From contig JAWKXN010000001.1 of the NCBI GenBank assembly GCA_041396965.1, positions 930,001-994,000 on the forward strand: 64,000 nt of DNA, given 5' to 3'. A program made the translations under genes and the position numbers. Positions 43,875-52,300 of this stretch are shown piece by piece (position 1 is the stretch's first letter; each line of letters begins with the position of its first letter). This stretch comes from Rickettsiales bacterium (GTDB lineage Bacteria > Pseudomonadota > Alphaproteobacteria > Rickettsiales > SXRF01). The notes below the pieces were generated by a model. It did no database searches, was not told the origin of the DNA, and was given only the letters and a program-made list of their open reading frames with translations.

Positions 43875-46525
43875 ATCTAGTCTCCTCCGTATTAAAAAAT
43901 ATCGGAAAGCTCATCAAAAAGCTGTTCTTGTTATTCATCTCATTTTTAAGCGTTTCTTTTTCAATAGGATTTCTTGGTATGATCACCGGTATTTTTATCG
44001 GTGGGATTATTTTTGATTATTACGCACAAGATTTACCTGATTATAAGCAGTTGGAAGCTTATGATCCTAAAACAGTAACCAGACTTTACAGTGAAGATGG
44101 CAGGCTGCTTGCTGAATATTCAACTGAAAAAAGAATATTTGTTCCTATATCGTCAATTCCCAAAGTTGTCACTCAAGCATTTCTTTCCGCTGAGGACAAA
44201 AATTTTTATAAAAATGCCGGTATAGATTTTGTTGGTCTTATAAGAGCCGCTCATGAAAATATAACAAATAATTTTTCTGCTTTTATAAATGGTAACGTGG
44301 ATATAAAATTCTCCTCAGGTGGTTCTACTATTACTCAACAGGTCGTTAAGAATTTTCTTTTAACTAATGAAAAAACCATAGAGCGTAAAATAAAAGAATC
44401 AATTCTCGCTATGCGTATTAGTAGCGTTTATAGTAAGGACAAAATTTTAGAGCTTTATCTTAACGAGATATATCTTGGTCTGGGTTCTTACGGTGTCGCC
44501 GCTGCCGCTCAGAATTATTTTAACAAATCGCTTGATGAACTTACGATAGAGGAGGCGGCATTGCTCGCGGCCGAACCAAAATCGCCATCATTTTATGATC
44601 CACGCCGTAATTATGACGCTACCATAACTCGTCGTAATTGGGTGATTGGTAGGATGTTAGATGATGGTCATATTAATAAAGAACAGTATGATGAAGCCAT
44701 AAAAACAGAAATTACTCTCCATGAGAGAGCTAAAAGCGAGATAGTAAAAGCTGATTTTTTCGCTGATGAAGTAAAGAGAGAACTCTCAGATATTTATGGC
44801 TCTGACTCAGTTTATGGCGGTGGTTTTGTGGTTAAAACGACTCTTGACTCTAAACTCCAAAAAATAGCTGATAATTCGTTGCGTAAGGCTTTAATGGAAT
44901 ATGATAGAAGGCATGGCTATAGAGGAATACTCGCTAATATAAAATATAAAGAAAGTGACTTTGTTAAGATAAAAGAAAAATATAAAGATAGCTTGCTAGA
45001 AAATCAGCATATAGCGGTTGTAAGTAATCTATATAAGGATAAAGCCGAAATTCTTGTTGATAATGAAAAAAAAGCTTTTATCCCAATTAAATTTATAAAA
45101 TGGGCAAGAAAATCTCTAAAAAATGGTAAAGTTGGACAAGAAGTAAGAAAAATAAGTGATGTTTTAGCGCAAGGAGACGTGATTATAGTGTCTCCTGTTG
45201 TTAGTTCCTCAAAAGATAAAAAATCTAAAAACAGAATAGCGAAGAGAACAACATTATGGAGACTTGAGCAAATTCCAGAAATAAATGGAGCTATAGTGGT
45301 TATGGAACCAAATAATGGAAGAGTCCTCGCTATGTCAGGTGGCTATCTATATGGAATCAGTAAATTTAATAGAGCTACACAAGCAAAGCGTCAACCGGGT
45401 TCTTTGTTCAAACCATTTGTATATATGTCCGCTCTTGAGAGTGGATTTAATCCTTCAACTACAATTTGGGACTCTCCTATAGAAATATCACAAGGAAATG
45501 GTAAAGAATCATGGAAGCCGTCAAACTATCATGGCGGTTATCTTGGTCTTATTACTATGAGAGTGGGGCTTGAGAAATCCCGTAATACCATAACGGTACG
45601 TTTAGCGCAGATTCTAGGTTTAGATAGGATATTGGAGATAGGAAAACGCTTTGGGATTTATGACAATCCTCCAGCGCATTTTTCTATAGTTCTTGGCGCT
45701 GAGGAAACAAATTTATTACGGATAGTAAACGCTTACAGTATGATTGCTAACGGTGGTAAGCGAGTATCTCCATCATTTATTGAGAGAATAGACAACAGGC
45801 ATGGACAAACAATATATCGTCGCGACTCAAGAAATTGTAATTCATGTTCCATTTCTGGTTTTATGAATTTTTCCGCGCGACCACCAGAATTTGTTGACAC
45901 ACGAGAGCAAATAGCCGATCCAAGAATAATATATCAGATAACCTCTATGCTTGAAGGCGTGGCAAAACGTGGCACGGCGGCAAGGTCTAATGTTATAGGT
46001 AAAACAGTGGCGGGGAAAACTGGAACTACCAATAGAAGCTTTGACACATGGTTTGTAGGCTTTTCTCCTGATTTAGTAGTAGGTGTATTCATAGGCTACG
46101 ATAAGCCACGTACACTTGGTAAAAAAGAAACTGGTTCTTCAGTCGCTCTGCCGACTTTTATAAATTTCATGAAAGAAGCGCTTAAAGATACACCTAATAA
46201 AGAATTCATAATACCATCAGGGATAGAGTTGGTTGATGTTGATTTACATACAGGAACTCCCGCTATGCCTCCTTATTATTCTGATACAAAAATAATAAAA
46301 GAATCCTTTATTTTTGGACCACCGGTCTTTGTTCCTAAAAATGTTAGCATGATAAATGAGAGTAATCAGATTATTATAAATCCTGATGACGCTGGCGGCA
46401 ATCCAATTGTAATAGACTCATATGAGAATTATGAAACTATATATGACAGTGAGGAAACTGATATTAATGGAAGACATAACAAAACAGACCATTATCCAGT
46501 TAATATAGATAATGGCCTGTATTAA
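43871..46525 (+). CDS. mrcA: Bifunctional penicillin-binding protein 1A
   Basis: Glycosyltransferase and transpeptidase for peptidoglycan. One N-terminal membrane helix, a GT51 domain (AFLSAEDKNFYKNAGID, GGSTITQQVVKN), an OB-like insert, then the transpeptidase with SLFK (serine nucleophile in RQPGSLFKPF), SRN in EKSRNTITV, and KTG in VAGKTGTTNRSFDTWF. The C-terminal 90 residues are acidic and disordered. 884 residues. It is translationally coupled to amiC. Confidence 0.96.
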   Translation: MNLVSSVLKNIGKLIKKLFLLFISFLSVSFSIGFLGMITGIFIGGIIFDYYAQDLPDYKQLEAYDPKTVTRLYSEDGRLLAEYSTEKRIFVPISSIPKVVTQAFLSAEDKNFYKNAGIDFVGLIRAAHENITNNFSAFINGNVDIKFSSGGSTITQQVVKNFLLTNEKTIERKIKESILAMRISSVYSKDKILELYLNEIYLGLGSYGVAAAAQNYFNKSLDELTIEEAALLAAEPKSPSFYDPRRNYDATITRRNWVIGRMLDDGHINKEQYDEAIKTEITLHERAKSEIVKADFFADEVKRELSDIYGSDSVYGGGFVVKTTLDSKLQKIADNSLRKALMEYDRRHGYRGILANIKYKESDFVKIKEKYKDSLLENQHIAVVSNLYKDKAEILVDNEKKAFIPIKFIKWARKSLKNGKVGQEVRKISDVLAQGDVIIVSPVVSSSKDKKSKNRIAKRTTLWRLEQIPEINGAIVVMEPNNGRVLAMSGGYLYGISKFNRATQAKRQPGSLFKPFVYMSALESGFNPSTTIWDSPIEISQGNGKESWKPSNYHGGYLGLITMRVGLEKSRNTITVRLAQILGLDRILEIGKRFGIYDNPPAHFSIVLGAEETNLLRIVNAYSMIANGGKRVSPSFIERIDNRHGQTIYRRDSRNCNSCSISGFMNFSARPPEFVDTREQIADPRIIYQITSMLEGVAKRGTAARSNVIGKTVAGKTGTTNRSFDTWFVGFSPDLVVGVFIGYDKPRTLGKKETGSSVALPTFINFMKEALKDTPNKEFIIPSGIELVDVDLHTGTPAMPPYYSDTKIIKESFIFGPPVFVPKNVSMINESNQIIINPDDAGGNPIVIDSYENYETIYDSEETDINGRHNKTDHYPVNIDNGLY

Positions 46526-46531
46526 TTGAAA

Positions 46532-46608
46532 AACTATAGTAGCTTGTGATAAAAATTACCCAAGTTACTATCAAAACTGACTCCGAAAGAGTCGATTTTG
46601 CGCTGCGA
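46532..46608 (+). repeat. Dispersed hairpin repeat, copy C
   Basis: Stem 46572-46583 with 46589-46600 (one mismatch, one wobble) around loop CGAAA. Upstream AATTACCCAAGTTACT is shared with copy D, and TATCAAAAC, CCGAAAG and TTTTG are shared with copy A. It follows the mrcA stop codon by 7 bases. Confidence 0.65.
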
Positions 46609-46685
46609 CTTGTCTCGTCGTAGCCCTTTAGGGCGAAGACGGAAGCAAGCGAGGTGCCTTTATTTTTATAGGGAAAAATAAAGGC
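46609..46685. repeat. Two further tandem hairpins after copy C
   Basis: First, a segmented stem CTTG, CGTC, GCCC with GGGC, GACG, CAAG (46609-46649) closed by TTTA and broken by short internal loops. Second, a perfect 12-bp stem 46656-46667 with 46674-46685 around ATAGGG. There is no T-tract after the stem, so these are not ordinary terminators, though they may stop transcription between the convergent mrcA and the 177-residue gene. Confidence 0.6.
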
Positions 46686-46700
46686 AATTTACTGTATGAT

Positions 46701-47234
46701 TTAGCACCATCCCATTTTTTCACAAATTCCAAGAGCGATAAGACCCAGAGTGGCTTTAGCCGCGGTAAGCATAAGAGAAATAGCGCCAACCTCCACTCCA
46801 GTCATAGCGGCAAGAACAGTGGCAAGACCGCTCATTGAATATCCAGAAGCGGCAAGAACAGCCGGAATAGACATTCCAGCACTTAGAATAATAGCTCCGC
46901 CAATAATAGCGGCTAGCCCTATATAAAATCCAGCGGTACAGCATCCACAACCAAATTTGGAGGTGAGCAAGCCTTCCTTAGCTCCAAGAGCGCATATTTC
47001 GGAACCTTCTTTTTCTAAAACCTCAATGTCATAACCGGTAAGTCGTTTCTTAATATCATCAGATAAATTATCAGCGATTGAAGGCGGTATCCCTTGTACG
47101 TTTCCGTCAGAAGCCATCATAAGCTTTTGCTTATCTCTTACCGCTTCCATAGCCTTCATTATTTCTTTTCCAATAAATTCAGCGTCAGCTATTTTTTCTT
47201 GTGATATGTTTTCAGCGGTTATTTCATCAGCCAT
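46701..47234 (-). CDS. Cys-containing hydrophobic orphan with leader-like N-terminus
   Basis: 177 residues; no family recognised. The first 90 residues are charged and helical. They are followed by FGCGCC and then about 80 residues of Gly/Ala-rich hydrophobic helices (FYIGLAAIIGGAIILSAGM, AVLAASGYSMSGLATVLAA, ATLGLIALGIC) ending GWC. A soluble leader joined to a hydrophobic, Cys-bearing core is how some bacteriocin precursors are built, but no export or modification gene is adjacent. A plain membrane protein is the alternative. AGGAGAA just upstream supports the start. Confidence 0.5.
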   Translation of the reverse strand: MADEITAENISQEKIADAEFIGKEIMKAMEAVRDKQKLMMASDGNVQGIPPSIADNLSDDIKKRLTGYDIEVLEKEGSEICALGAKEGLLTSKFGCGCCTAGFYIGLAAIIGGAIILSAGMSIPAVLAASGYSMSGLATVLAAMTGVEVGAISLMLTAAKATLGLIALGICEKMGWC

Positions 47235-47304
47235 TCTATTCTCCTATAAACCTATAAAGTTATAAATAAAACCAGCTTAAAGAGAACATAAAAGAAATGG
47301 CGAA

Positions 47305-47880
47305 TCAAGGTGTTTTGTTCCAGCGTTTAACCAGATTATGCTCAATATCAAATAAATCCAATGTTCTTCCGATAGTATGCATAACCATATCATGAAGTGA
47401 TATTGGGTTGTTATAAAATGCTGGAACAGGTGGGGCGATAATAGCTCCCATGTCAGATAATGTTAGCATATTGCGTAGATGCACAGAGTTAAGCGGTGTC
47501 TCACGTACCATAAGCACCAAGCGTCGCCGCTCCTTAAGCACAACATCAGCGGCGCGAGTCAGCAAATTGCTGCTTACACCGGTTGCGATCTCAGCCAAGC
47601 TGCGCATAGAGCAGGGTGCTATTATCATCCCATCAGTTTTGAACGAGCCACTTGATATGCTTGCCGCCAGATCAGTAACTTTATAATTATAACTGGCAAG
47701 CTCATGTAGTTGAGACAAGCTGTAAGATGTCTCTTCACTTATAGTTATCTGTGCGGTTTTACTAATTATTAGATGAGTTTCTATCTGTAGCTCTTTCAAG
47801 GTCTTAAGCAGTTCAATACCGTATATCGCTCCCGATGCTCCACTGATACCAATTACTATTCTTTTGTTTTGGATCGTCAT
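47305..47880 (-). CDS. ubiX: Flavin prenyltransferase UbiX
   Basis: Makes prenylated FMN, the cofactor of the UbiD decarboxylase in ubiquinone synthesis. The flavin-binding start IVIGISGASGAIYGIELL and SGSFKTDGMIIAPCSMRSLAEIA are diagnostic. 191 residues. Its start overlaps the hemB stop by 4 bases. ubiD is not in the window. Confidence 0.94.
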   Translation of the reverse strand: MTIQNKRIVIGISGASGAIYGIELLKTLKELQIETHLIISKTAQITISEETSYSLSQLHELASYNYKVTDLAASISSGSFKTDGMIIAPCSMRSLAEIATGVSSNLLTRAADVVLKERRRLVLMVRETPLNSVHLRNMLTLSDMGAIIAPPVPAFYNNPISLHDMVMHTIGRTLDLFDIEHNLVKRWNKTP

Positions 47881-48869
47881 AACTTTATCGCGACATCAAG
47901 GGCGGCATAGGTAAATATCGCCTTCGCTCCCGCGCGCTTTATCGAGGTTAGTTGCTCTAGCATAACAGGCTCACCATCAATCCAGCCATTTGCGGCGGCG
48001 GCTTTTATCATGGCATACTCACCACTTACCTGATAGGCGAACACAGGGATATTAAAACTTGATGACGCTCTTTGTATAATATCAAGATACGCTATGGCGG
48101 GCTTTACCATCACAATATCAGCGCCTTCAGCTATATCCATCTCAATCTCACGCATTGCTTCATCACTGTTAGCGTAATCCATCTGGTAGGTACGTTTATC
48201 AGATTTCCCAAGATTAACTCCCGAACCGACAGCGTCACGAAATGGAGCGTACATAGAAGAAGCGTATTTCGCACTGTATGATAGTATTATAGTATCAATA
48301 AAACCTTCCTCCTCCAACACTTCACGGATAGCACCTATGCGCCCATCCATCATATCAGAAGGTGCTAGCACGTCACAACCGGCTCTTGCCATGTTAAGCG
48401 CCTGTTTGCATAATGCCTCAATAGTTGCGTCATTATCTATTCTACCATTAACCATTATCCCGTCCTGCCCATGTGTGGTGTAAGGATCAAGAGCGACATC
48501 AGCGATAACTCCAATATCAGGAACAGCGTTTTTTAATTCCTTAATCGCTCGGCAAACCAGATTATCATCAAAAAAAGCCTGATCACCATATGGGCTTTTA
48601 AGCTCACCGGCTATTTTTGGAAACAGGGCGATAGCTTTAATTCCACAAGCGTAAGCGTCTCTTGCTGCTTTTACTAATAGGTTGGTAGTAACTCTATTCA
48701 CATCAGGAAGTGATGGGATGGGGGTTGATGTATTTTTTCCGTCTTCAATAAAGACCGGCAGAATTAAGTCAGCGGGTAATAGCTTACTTTCAGCGACTAA
48801 CTCCCGCGACCATACGTTCATACGAGTACGGCGCAGGCGGGTGTAGGGAAAAGTTGAACTAGAAGTCAT
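47877..48869 (-). CDS. hemB: Delta-aminolevulinic acid dehydratase
   Basis: Joins two 5-aminolevulinates into porphobilinogen for haem. The two active-site lysines lie in LSYSAKYASSMYAPFRDA and DIVMVKPAIAYLD. The metal loop reads VIADVALDPYTTHGQDG, lacking the three cysteines of zinc-dependent enzymes, so it should be of the magnesium type common in alphaproteobacteria. 330 residues. It is coupled to ubiX. Confidence 0.96.
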   Translation of the reverse strand: MTSSSTFPYTRLRRTRMNVWSRELVAESKLLPADLILPVFIEDGKNTSTPIPSLPDVNRVTTNLLVKAARDAYACGIKAIALFPKIAGELKSPYGDQAFFDDNLVCRAIKELKNAVPDIGVIADVALDPYTTHGQDGIMVNGRIDNDATIEALCKQALNMARAGCDVLAPSDMMDGRIGAIREVLEEEGFIDTIILSYSAKYASSMYAPFRDAVGSGVNLGKSDKRTYQMDYANSDEAMREIEMDIAEGADIVMVKPAIAYLDIIQRASSSFNIPVFAYQVSGEYAMIKAAAANGWIDGEPVMLEQLTSIKRAGAKAIFTYAALDVAIKL

Positions 48870-48911
48870 AACCTATGCGTATAGCATAAAATCTACCATA
48901 TCATATAGATT

Positions 48912-49004
48912 TTATTTTTGTTTTTGTTTTTCATTTACCACTTCTGGAGTTTGTCTTTGTGTGGCTCCAACGACCTCTGGCTTTAGTTTTTTTGTCTCAG
49001 TCAT
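48912..49004 (-). CDS. Possible 30-residue microprotein upstream of hemB
   Basis: Open frame MTETKKLKPEVVGATQRQTP then EVVNEKQKQK. It is lysine- and glutamine-rich and soluble, lies 42 bases before hemB on the same strand, and could be a leader peptide or a chance frame. No clear ribosome site was seen. The rest of the 282-bp hemB-trpS spacer shows no gene. Confidence 0.25.
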   Translation of the reverse strand: MTETKKLKPEVVGATQRQTPEVVNEKQKQK

Positions 49005-49151
49005 AATAATTACTTTTATATGTTATCAGGAACAGTAGTATATACGTTTTTATAAGGCTCTGTTAATGTTTGTCAACCAATGTTTTTCCATTGATTATTT
49101 GTATTATTTCCAGCTATTAATAGATCTAAATATTTATTAGAAGGGTTTTTT

Positions 49152-50162
49152 ATGGTTGATTCACAAACACATAACCGTATATTTTCTGGCGTACAGCCAA
49201 CTGGCAATTTGCATCTGGGCAATTATCTGGGGGCGATTTGCGCTTGGGTTGATATGCAACACCAATATGAAAGCTTGTTTTGTATCGTAGATTTGCATGC
49301 TATCACCGTTCCACAAGATCCAGTAAAATTAAGAGCGGCGGTTTGTGAGACAGCGGCGGCTTACATCGCTTGCGGTATAGATCCGGTAAAAAATATAATA
49401 TTTCCGCAATCATCGGTAATAGAACATAGTGAGCTTGCTTGGATACTTTCCTGTAACACTCCTATCGGTTGGCTTAACCGGATGACTCAATTTAAGGATA
49501 AAGCTGGTAAAAATAAGGAAAAAGCACCGCTCGGTCTTTATTCTTATCCGGTACTTATGGCCGCTGATGTGCTGCTGTATAAAACTACCCATGTGCCAGT
49601 GGGTGAGGATCAGAAGCAGCATATTGAGCTGGCGCGCGACATCGCCGGAGCTTTTAACCGTAATTACAATACAGAATATTTCCCTTTTCCTGAGCCGATT
49701 ATTCAGCAACAGGCGGCAAGAATCATGAGCTTGCGTGATGGAACAAAAAAAATGAGTAAATCTGATGAGTCGGAATATTCCCGTATCGCTCTTACCGATG
49801 ACGCTGATACTATCGCTCTTAAAATTCGTAAAGCGAAGTCAGATATGGTAGAAGGTATGAGCTTTGATGAATCACGTCCTGAAGCAAGTAATCTGCTTGG
49901 GATTTACGCCGCCCTTAAAGGAATTAGTAATGAGAAAGCGGCTGATGAGTGCGCTAGCCTCAACTTTGCTGATTTCAAGAAAGAGCTTACTGAAGTCGCG
50001 GTTGAACATCTTGCTCCGATAAGCAAAAAAATGCGTGAGATACTTAATTCACCTGACTATATAGACCAAGTTTTAAGCGATGGGATGGCAAGAGCAAAGG
50101 TTATCGCCGCTAAAACCATGTCAGAAGTGCGTGACATGGTAGGTTTTTTAGATTTGAAATAA
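49152..50162 (+). CDS. trpS: Tryptophanyl-tRNA synthetase
   Basis: Class I synthetase for tRNA-Trp. The HIGH-type motif is in SGVQPTGNLHLGNYLGA and the KMSKS loop in GTKKMSKSDES. The binding region PVGEDQKQHIELARDIA is present. 336 residues, normal. It is a single gene with its own upstream spacer. Confidence 0.96.
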   Translation: MVDSQTHNRIFSGVQPTGNLHLGNYLGAICAWVDMQHQYESLFCIVDLHAITVPQDPVKLRAAVCETAAAYIACGIDPVKNIIFPQSSVIEHSELAWILSCNTPIGWLNRMTQFKDKAGKNKEKAPLGLYSYPVLMAADVLLYKTTHVPVGEDQKQHIELARDIAGAFNRNYNTEYFPFPEPIIQQQAARIMSLRDGTKKMSKSDESEYSRIALTDDADTIALKIRKAKSDMVEGMSFDESRPEASNLLGIYAALKGISNEKAADECASLNFADFKKELTEVAVEHLAPISKKMREILNSPDYIDQVLSDGMARAKVIAAKTMSEVRDMVGFLDLK

Positions 50163-50235
50163 GATAATACTTGTTTTATTAGTGATATTAATTAAAATAA
50201 CTTAATTAATATAGTTTTAGCACTAAGGGATAATT

Positions 50236-50838
50236 ATGGGATTCGTGGATAGAGTACGCGAAGCGGAAAATAACAAAAATAACGATGATAAAAAATATCA
50301 TGTAGAATTCGCTAAAAACAAAACCCCATTACCTGCTGCTTTGAGTAATGAAGCAAAAGAGCTTTTAAGAGGAGCAGTGCTAGAGGATAACACCGAAATA
50401 CCCAACCGTTCAAAAAATTTGCCAGAATATACTCTGGTTTTTAATAAACTAATTGTGAATAAAAACGACAATAACGCTACAAAATTTTTCGTAAAAGATA
50501 AAGATAACAACAAGCTGGAAACTATACCAGTAATAGAAGAGAAATTAGGTATAAAACTAACCCCAAGTGTCCGCAGCGCTATCCTTGAAAGAAATGATGT
50601 TAAGGAAGACAGAGAGTTTAAGGCGGTATATGAGTTATCGCGAACTGACGCTGAAAAGCTATTTGAGCATGGTATACCTGTTGTGACATATCATAAAGAG
50701 TCAAATAGAGATAGTGTTGTAGTAAAAGACAACGTAACTCAAAAAAACAAAAAAGTGGAATCCGGAAGACCACTTGAAGGTATCAGAAAAAACGCTATAA
50801 AAGAGGCTCTTTCTGTTTCTCATTCTCTGAGCGTATGA
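50236..50838 (+). CDS. Hypothetical soluble protein, unknown
   Basis: 200 residues, not recognised. Charged and Asn/Lys-rich, no signal peptide or membrane segment. Segments such as LPEYTLVFNKLIVNKNDNNATKFFVKD and AVYELSRTDAEKLFEHGIPVVTYHKE suggest two small alpha/beta units. GGGATAATT precedes the ATG. A Lys-rich low-complexity tail follows. Not clearly part of an operon. Confidence 0.5.
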   Translation: MGFVDRVREAENNKNNDDKKYHVEFAKNKTPLPAALSNEAKELLRGAVLEDNTEIPNRSKNLPEYTLVFNKLIVNKNDNNATKFFVKDKDNNKLETIPVIEEKLGIKLTPSVRSAILERNDVKEDREFKAVYELSRTDAEKLFEHGIPVVTYHKESNRDSVVVKDNVTQKNKKVESGRPLEGIRKNAIKEALSVSHSLSV

Positions 50839-50975
50839 TCTAAGTTTTTACTGGTTAACACCTGTGGACAAATACAATAAAAAATACTTTGCTATAGCCA
50901 GCAAAAGGTACTAATTGTGTCACCTGCTATTTTAGCCCGATACATTTGATTTTTTATATCCTAAGGAGATTGTAA

Positions 50976-52139
50976 GTGAAACCATCAGTTAAGCCAAATA
51001 ATCCATGTTTTTCCTCTGGTCCTTGCGCTAAACGTCCAAATTGGTCGCTGGACGTTCTTAAAGATACTACGCTCGGTCGTTCCCACCGTGCTAAAATTGG
51101 AAAATCTAAATTGGCTGAGGTAATTGAGCGCAGCAAAAAACTACTTAAAATGCCTGATGATTATATTCTTGGGATAGTGCCAGCTTCAGATACAGGAGCT
51201 TTTGAGATGGCGATGTGGTCAATGCTCGGCGCGCGTGGCGTTGATGTTTTCGCCTGGGAAAGCTTTGGTTCCGGCTGGGCATCAGATTGTAAGAGCCAGT
51301 TAAAACTAGGCGACCTTAATATATATAAGGCTGATTATGGAAAATTGCCTGATCTAAGCAAAGCGAATTGGGATAATGACGTAGTATTTACTTGGAACGG
51401 CACAACTTCGGGGGTTTGTGTGCCGGATGCTGACTGGATATCTGCGGATAGAAAAGGTCTTGCTATATGTGACGCGACATCGGCGGTTTTCGCTATGGAT
51501 ATGGATTGGAGTAAACTAGATGTTGTTACATGGTCATGGCAGAAAGCGCTAGGAGGAGAGGGGGCGCATGGTATGATCGCCCTATCACCAAGAGCTGTTG
51601 AGCGCTTAGAAAGCTATACACCAGCATGGCCACTACCAAAAATTTTCCGACTTACTAAGGGAGGCAAGTTGATTAAAGGAATTTTTGAGGGAGCTACCAT
51701 CAACACTCCATCAATGCTTTGCGTTGAGGATGTTTTGGACGCTCTTAATTGGGCTGAGTCAGTTGGCGGGCTTGATGCTCTTATATCTCGTTCTAATGGT
51801 AATTTACAGGTAATAACCGATTGGATAGAAAAATCTAACTGGGCTAATTTTTTAGCTGAAGAGGAAAACACGCGTTCTTGTACTTCCATATGTATTAAAA
51901 TAACTGATAGCTGGTTTGCCTCTTTAAGTGATGAAGAGCAGGCGCAAACCGCTAAGAAAATAGCCTCTCTTTTAGAAAAAGAAAGTGTCGCTTATGACAT
52001 TGGAGCTTATCGTGACGCGCCTGCTGGTCTGCGTATCTGGGGCGGGGCGACTGTTGAGAAATCTGATATTAAAACTTTGACATCTTGGCTTGACTGGGCG
52101 TACTCTGAGGTAAAAAATATTGCCGCTAACGCTGCTTAG
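50976..52139 (+). CDS. serC: Phosphoserine aminotransferase
   Basis: PLP enzyme making 3-phosphoserine. The PLP lysine is in VVTWSWQKALGGEGAHG. Starts with KPNNPCFSSGPCAKRP, typical of the longer alphaproteobacterial SerC. The start is a GTG at 50976 with AAGGAGA upstream. 387 residues. serA lies downstream on the same strand, with a possible membrane microprotein between. Confidence 0.95.
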   Translation: MKPSVKPNNPCFSSGPCAKRPNWSLDVLKDTTLGRSHRAKIGKSKLAEVIERSKKLLKMPDDYILGIVPASDTGAFEMAMWSMLGARGVDVFAWESFGSGWASDCKSQLKLGDLNIYKADYGKLPDLSKANWDNDVVFTWNGTTSGVCVPDADWISADRKGLAICDATSAVFAMDMDWSKLDVVTWSWQKALGGEGAHGMIALSPRAVERLESYTPAWPLPKIFRLTKGGKLIKGIFEGATINTPSMLCVEDVLDALNWAESVGGLDALISRSNGNLQVITDWIEKSNWANFLAEEENTRSCTSICIKITDSWFASLSDEEQAQTAKKIASLLEKESVAYDIGAYRDAPAGLRIWGGATVEKSDIKTLTSWLDWAYSEVKNIAANAA

Positions 52140-52149
52140 AGGATTATCC

Positions 52150-52239
52150 GTGCATCCTATAGCTAAAGCGATATTACTTATTTTATTTTTGTTCATAATA
52201 ACTATAGTTATCGGACATTTTAGTAATAGTATAAGGTAG
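52150..52239 (+). CDS. Possible 29-residue single-span membrane microprotein
   Basis: Starts at a GTG 10 bases after the serC stop with AGAGGA at the right distance. The product has one hydrophobic span (AILLILFLFIITIVIG) with a short basic C-terminus. It is between serC and serA. The good ribosome site and clean membrane-segment pattern argue for a real gene; the small size argues for caution. Confidence 0.4.
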   Translation: MHPIAKAILLILFLFIITIVIGHFSNSIR

Positions 52240-52300
52240 TGAGATACTAGTCTAAAAATAATTAAAAATATGAGTCTAATTAGAAAGAGAGATATAGAAA

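Noticed and set aside
46656..46685. Ordinary intrinsic terminator
   Set aside because: The 12-bp stem is perfect but no T-tract follows on either strand.
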